Of a stretch of 64,000 bases of DNA, positions 58,146 through 64,000 are shown one piece after another. The translations under genes were made by a program, and so were the position numbers. The notes under the pieces are model-generated. The model had not been told where the DNA came from. It saw nothing but the letters and a program-made list of their open reading frames with translations, and searched no databases. The stretch is taken from assembly GCF_023856365.1 (NCBI RefSeq), contig NC_064535.1, forward strand, positions 10,002,363 to 10,066,362, given 5' to 3'. The DNA comes from Brienomyrus brachyistius. Lineage: Eukaryota; Chordata; Actinopteri; Osteoglossiformes; Mormyridae. Within the stretch, counting starts at the first letter, position 1. Every line of letters starts with the position of its first letter.

Positions 58146-60167
58146 TGCTATGCAAGATGCTTTCTGTCATTGTTTTCCCAGAATGGATAGTTGTTGTATT
58201 TGTTTTTTGCCTGTTTTGAATCATATGTTTGGAATGTATCCCAGCAAAGAAGAGAGAATAGATCCGGCACAGGATGCTGACCTGCCACACACAACATGCA
58301 GATGGTAGTTTGAAGACACTAACTAGCATGCCTTTGGAATGTGGGGATATGGCTGCAAACTGAGCTACACTCGTAATGTTTACATAAAAGGTACTTGGGG
58401 TGCTGACCTCAGCCAGACATGAGAAGCCCTATTAACAACTAATATTTAACACATTTATTACTAAAATTACAGTCTGCCTGTAAAAGCTGGGAAAGACAGC
58501 TTTACTCATCGAGTTTACTCTTTTGCTATGTTACGGATGCTATGTTGGAAGCTAGAGGTTCGAGGCAGGGAATAACCTAAGGCGGGGTACCAGCCCATCA
58601 CAGGCAAGTGTTAAGGATATTCTTTTAAGTGCCCTTTTTTGAATAGAGTTTATTATTATATACAGCTTGTTTTTCATATGACAGAAGGAGACATCCATTA
58701 AAGAGGTGAGGTTTTTATACATTAAATGCTCTATGACTGTGCAATAGATAAATTAATGGAGCTTTAGGCAACTCATTTTATTTTCTTAGTTATCCAACAT
58801 GGAACACAGACAATACAGGTTCCACGCTGAACTGGCCCATCCAGTTGGCAGGTCCTCTGGCCAACAATTCCTGAGTTTACTGGAAATGGACACCATGGCA
58901 TAACAGAGACCAACTGGACTTTGAGCTGCTGACAGGTCAGATGGCTTCAGGATCAGCTATAAAAGCAAGGGTTCAAGGACAGAGGATTCATTTTGCCCAG
59001 CTGAGCAAACATTTTGTCCTTCATCATCTTCATTTGTATGCAATATGCATTCTTTTTTTATACCATTTTTAGTATAGAAATGTTATATATTTCTTTCAGT
59101 CTAAATAGGCATGTTGCATTTCATGAAAAATAGTATTCAAGCCTCTGCAATCCTCCATTAGCACTCTGAAGTGACACTACTTAGTTGATTAAATGGTGCT
59201 AAGATCCATCCAGCCAACTGTTTATCCTAGTCAGGGTCATGGGGGGAATCTGGATCTTTTCCCAGGCATATCGCTGGTGCATATCATGGTCTGGTTTTGA
59301 TGCTAAAGTCTTCAACAAAATTCACTGTCGGTTCTGAATGAAATCAGAAAGAGCACCCAGTCAAATGAGTCATCAAACATATTCTAACATGATTTCTGTT
59401 GTGGTGAAAGCAATTTCAGGCTCCTTGATCTCAAGTTTCAGACTGATGTGGACAGGTAACAATGTATCAATTCTCACAATAGTCTGTCAGTGTCTCCACT
59501 TCCTGAGATATCTAAGGAGGCTATACCTACTTGTACAGTACAGTAATACCACTGAAAATGTTCTCACTAGGGATATTGTAGTTTGGAATAGTAGAACCAC
59601 AGATCAGGGCATGAAGGAACAGAGGCTTGGGAGGTAAAAGATGATAGAAACTGAACCAGCATCAATGAAATAAATATAGAAAATGGAAAGTGTATTACAA
59701 GACCACCAACATCGCAAGCCATGAGCTAAACTCCACATTATGAAAGCAACACTGCACTTAAGCTTTACTACTTTTTTGTTTCTCTAATTGTATTGGTGAC
59801 CCCACACTTAGTTTCATACTCATTATACTAAGTGACGACATTTGTTTTCTTTTGCTATTGTAATTTCTATGCTATTATCTCACCATTGGAAGAACATTGC
59901 ACAACTGTCTACTTGATAAGGAGTTGGGAGAAAATAAGTGTAAATGTTGGTGCTTTGTCTGGTCTGATAGCTCCCCAGGCAAACACTTGAATTTTACAGA
60001 AATACAAATTACTCCATAACCAAAAGAGTGGGGACCCAGGGGGTGCTTAGCAAGTTGGTTACCTAGGCAAACCAGTCTGCAAAGATCATCTCCACTTAGA
60101 CTTCAATATTGTTTGAAGCTGTATTGCTTTTTTGGAAATTATTTTACGATCATTGGTTTATTATTAA
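58146..60167. other. Intergenic stretch without genes
   Basis: Contains a short SINE-like minus-strand fragment near 58560-58605 and another near 59205-59275. A TATA-like GCTATAAAAG near 58956 has no supported transcript. No gene was recognised. Confidence 0.6.
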
Positions 60168-60440
60168 GGGTGGCATGATGGCGCAGGGACCCGGGTTCGA
60201 GTCGTCGTGGGCTTTCCTCCACGTACTCTGGCTTCCTCCCACAGTCCAAAGACATGCTGAGGCTAATTGGTGTTACTATATTGCCCATAGGAGTGAATGG
60301 TGTGTGAGTGTGCCCTGCGATGGGCTGGCCCCCCATCCTGGGTTTTTCCCTGCCTTGTGCCCATAGCTTCCGGGATAGGCTCTGGACCCCTCGCAACCCA
60401 GTAGGATAAGCGGCTTTGAAAATGGATGGATGGATGGATG
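60168..60440 (+). mobile_element. Internally deleted mermaid-like SINE
   Basis: The head GGGTGGCATGATGGCGCAGG joins directly to the B-box area GGACCCGGGTTCGAGTC, then skips to CGTCGTGGGCTTTCCTCC. About 80 bp of the standard element are missing. The tail is ATGG repeat to 60440. TATTAA flanks both sides approximately (60162-60167 and 60441-60446). Confidence 0.8.
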
Positions 60441-60796
60441 TATTAATTATGTCTTGTGTTTTGTTTGCACTTGTTACCCCAATCTCATTCTGCTGTCATG
60501 TATTATGACAATGCAGAATTAAATCTTGAGTAACAAAGGCCTCACACATGACAAATGATTTTGTGTTTGCTAACATCCAGCCTCCGCCTGCTTACCAAAG
60601 TCAGGTTCGTGGGTTTGCTTGGTAATGTAAATGTAAAGCAAATACATGCAAATCTATCCTCTCGTAATCTTTTTTCCCGGACTATAATTCTTTAATAGTA
60701 AGGTAATGCATCATTTTCAGCAGCCCCATGATGCAGCTACCCCACTGTGTTGCCAATCTGCAAACCTGACCAGGATAAATATTTAAGATGATGATG

Positions 60797-60833
60797 ATGG
60801 ATGGATGGATGGATGGATGGATGGATGGATGGA
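60797..60833. repeat. (GGAT)n tail of a SINE remnant
   Basis: Nine GGAT units, preceded by 'aaacctgaccaggataaat', a decayed SINE 3' end (about 60740-60796). Confidence 0.85.
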
Positions 60834-62762
60834 CATTAATGCACATAGTGCAAAGTGATTTATTTAATGAAAATTTCATATACAAATTCTGCTTTTGACG
60901 TGTGAATACTGATTACGTAAAATAATAGTAGAGAATTCTCTGCAAAATTTGTACTTCTACATGAAAAAAGAAAAAAACCATTTTAAGAAATGCTAAAAAG
61001 AAAAAAAGGCAGCATTTGCAAGAATTTTCATATTTTAAAAACTAGAGAGGCAGTTTTAATGCTGAACTCTCTCTTCAGGTTGTATAATCATTTGTGACTT
61101 TCCACAGACTCGCCCCCAATGCTGTCTCCTTCACAGAAGCTGGATTTATCTCTCTGTGCAAATTAATCTTTATCTTTTGGTGCAACAAAGTGGGAAAGAG
61201 GCTTAGAGGTTAAACTGCAGACAGCAGATTCAATTACTGGGAGCTGGGTTACAAGAATCAGGAGCCAGGAAACATACTTTCACAGATTCGCCTGAAGACT
61301 GCCTAGGTTTTGAAAATGTGCCTTCGCAAAATATAGATTATGCACTTTTATTCTTGCGTTTTAGAAACATGTAAAAATGATCTATATATTATATTCATTA
61401 CAATGTAGCAGACTAATCCTGAAATTCATAAATTTGTTACATTCTACGATAGAAATTAAACTTGTTCTGTTGTTGGTGAAGATGTTAAGAAAATTAATGT
61501 TCTGGGATAGAAGTTGTCGGTATTTCATGCATCTTTTTAAAAACTTTGTTACAAAGTTTTCAAGACAGTTTACCTTTTCCAACATGTACCGTCTGTTTTG
61601 ATTCTGAAAACATATTCATATGCAGTATTACTATATGTTGTATAAGCATATGTGTATGACAGATAGGTAGTCTTAAGTTGGTGGCAGGTTTGACAAAAAT
61701 ATATTTAATCGGTTTCTTTTTCTCTAAAGCAGAATTTAATGTCCAACATTAACAGTGTGTACAAAAAGATATTCAATTTCAAACATAAAAAACTGCTTTC
61801 ATGAAAATGCTTTGATTTTGACAAAGCCGTCTATCAACCAGATATACACTTAAAAAAATATATAGCACTATTTAATATGGGACTGATGCATTTGAAAACT
61901 TTCTGCATGGCTTTCCACATCATGTCAGGGATGGCTTGTGATTACCTTTGATGACAATGATAGGTCCCTAAGATACATGTGAATACCCTAAGAATGTAGT
62001 TTCCTTCAGTCTTTCTTACAGTTCAGCTCTAAGAGTGGAAAGTACTGTTAAATTTGGCTGTTCTGTAAAATGTCTTTGTGTGCATAGAGATATTCTCTGC
62101 GGATGTTAGTTACCACATATAATGTGCTGTTATTTCATCGTAGATAATCTACTTGTTTGTTGGATGATTTACCGATGTCTGCATGTTCATTGCTTGGTTC
62201 CGGCTCAAAGTGGTCTGATCTGCAGCTGTAAAAACTGGCGGCACAAATTCTTTTGGGAAACATCCACTTTTGAAGAAACTGGCGGAAATTATGAGAATGC
62301 AGGCACTTACATGCACTTTGAAGCTCAGTTCCATCAGTCATTAAAAATAATTTTGCTGTATTATAGAAGCTAGCAAACACAGAAGCTATGCTTAGTCAGA
62401 GGCCTTCAACCTATTAATACTCTCATCACAACAATCTTGAGTACACAATGAAATTCAGGAAGCAAAAAGAATAATTCATTCATGCATTTATAGCATCATG
62501 TTTACGCATGTTTCAGTAATCATGCATATATATGATTTAAGCAATAACATACTAGTAGGAGTGCGTTTCTGCTCCAGTATATCACAGCTGTGATTTGGTT
62601 GTAGGCACAAGGTTACAGGCCAAGTCGTTATCCTATTGTTGAATAGTGCTATTTGCAAATAGGTGGGCAATCAGGTCTGCGTCGTGACTCAGACACTTGA
62701 GTATGTGAGCCTTATTATTTTTTATTCTCCTAACAAAGCTCTAAAGATATATTTAGTTTCTT

Positions 62763-62764
<2 letters not shown>
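60834..62764. other. Intergenic stretch, unique AT-rich sequence
   Basis: No genes or transposons recognised. Parts near 61080-61260 ('gtgcaaattaatctttatct') and 62100-62340 look unique and of balanced composition, and might include regulatory elements, but there is no firm sign. Confidence 0.5.

Positions 62765-62833
<69 letters not shown>
62765..62833. repeat. (TA)n microsatellite
   Basis: About 34 uninterrupted TA units, the longest in the window. Confidence 0.95.
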
Positions 62834-62837
<4 letters not shown>

Positions 62838-64000
62838 AAAGTAGGTAGTTCCAAGTAATTTTTGAATGTTTCTATGACAAAAACAGTTTGCTGAAATTTC
62901 TGCTGTGGGGAGGATCGTCCACTCCAAGAGGGTAAGGGTTAAGTTACGTCTTTTTAGATGCAGCTGTAAAACGGAGTGATGCATCTGATGTGAAACGTCT
63001 GAGCATGGTTATTCTCTGATAACAGCATTCATGGAGCGCGACTTGTCCAAGCAGATTTCTTGGTCGGAACTTTTGTATAAAATGATATATAGAAAACAAA
63101 AATGTAATAGCATAAATGGGAGTTAATATGACCTTCCTATGTCTGGATTTGTTTCCTCTGGGTACCCCAGCTTTATCAAAGACATGGTTTAGGGTGACTG
63201 GTCTCTCTAATTGTGGGTTGCAGTGTGTGATTGTGTATGTGAGCATGGATTGGATGATAGTTCCCACTGTCTAGTGCCTTATGTTACCTAGAATAGGCCT
63301 AGAATCACCATAAATCTGAACTAAATGGAGTTATGGAAAGCATATGTGCTGACTAGTACAGTACTTAAGAATGAAAGGAAGTTTCCGGAGAACATTCTTT
63401 GATGTCATTTAATGAAAGCATATTTCAAATAAATGTCAAGTCTTTTGATTTAATAATAATTTTAATCATTTTGGAGGGGGTAAGATAGACACATCAAACA
63501 ATGGTGGTTAAAGTAGAAATTTTTATATATAATAATGTGTGGATGCACAGTCAATGCACGTAATCACAGAAGTGGTTTGAGGGGTAAGACAACGTAACGC
63601 AAAATGCGTGACTTAATACAGAGTGCAACCTACTAATGTGCTACTATTGTAACAGCACTGAAAATGTACACTGTGTTCAATGAAATGAGACAGGCATTAC
63701 AAAGGCAGAATGTAGGATTTGTGGGAGTAATGAGCCCCCTATTGAATAAAAACTTTGTGGCCTTTTCACAAAAAGATGATGAGAAAAAAGGTTAGGAAAT
63801 CGTCAGAAGCAAACCACACCAAGAACCCATGAACATTCTTCATACTGTAAGCATGTTTTATTTGAGAGGCTATTAGAGCAACATAGAAAAAAACCTGCTT
63901 TAGATTTGGAGGATTCCCTCAACTTTTAAACTCAACATCAACATTTCAAACTTTTTTGTCACACCATTTAAAGCGTTCACAACCAGGCCATGCAGCAGTA
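62834..64000. other. Intergenic stretch, nothing recognised
   Basis: AT-rich to the window end. A short SINE-like phrase near 63160-63300 ('gtaccccagctttatcaaag', 'gtgactggtctctctaattg') may be a very old mermaid-type piece. No gene is seen. Confidence 0.6.

Noticed and set aside
58940..58975. TATA-like GCTATAAAAG as a promoter
   Set aside because: No downstream gene or transcript evidence; such motifs occur often in AT-rich DNA.
59440..59640. LINE-like reading HFLRYLRRLYLL on the + strand
   Set aside because: The similarity is limited to one short block; too weak to annotate as a LINE.

Overview
The window is vertebrate, almost certainly teleost, genomic DNA. It is AT-rich, has long introns with consensus splice sites, and carries a typical fish repeat load: tRNA-derived DANA/mermaid-like SINEs with ATGG tails, several Tc1-like transposons, hAT and Tc1-type MITEs, LINE 3' ends and a decayed Gypsy-like LTR element. 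I cannot name the species.

The only cellular gene I can support is the 3' half of a glutamate delta receptor on the + strand, best matched to GluD1 (grid1; the a/b ohnolog cannot be decided). Nine coding exons were found by hand: 700-819, 4087-4188, 5439-5636, 5756-6068, 8820-8958, 16314-16509, 23651-23817, 25001-25241 and 27568-27990. They sum to 1899 bp, join in one frame and encode the last 632 residues: the end of the amino-terminal domain, ligand-binding lobes S1 and S2, M1, pore loop, M3, M4 and a cytoplasmic tail ending in the PDZ ligand -GTSI. The 5' half of the gene lies upstream of the window. If the 16-exon mammalian layout holds, these are exons 8-16. A 3'UTR with three AATAAA signals follows to about 28.3 kb.

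The introns hold most of the named repeats. These are a 303-bp hAT MITE with a perfect 8-bp target duplication, two copies of a TA-flanked MITE (one interrupted by two insertions), a Tc1 relic split by an element carrying ten exact-length 40-bp minisatellite units, a second Tc1 relic, two full SINEs with clear target duplications, and a 1169-bp Tc1 deletion derivative.

From about 28.3 kb to the end (about 36 kb) I see no convincing protein-coding or RNA gene. The region holds LINE fragments, a 150-bp-arm inverted repeat, a Gypsy-like gag/protease relic with a nested SINE, a second Tc1 derivative almost identical to the intronic one but inverted, more SINEs, microsatellites and homopolymer tracts. 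Several unique stretches rich in homeodomain-type sites could be conserved enhancers.

No previously undescribed multi-gene system is evident. The most interesting points are a possible alternative GluD1 C-terminus made by reading through a weak splice donor into an intronic poly(A) site, with its own PDZ-ligand-like end; a GC-AG intron; a Phe-to-Tyr change in the near-invariant SYTANLAAF gate motif; and the pair of inverted near-identical transposons flanking the last three coding exons.
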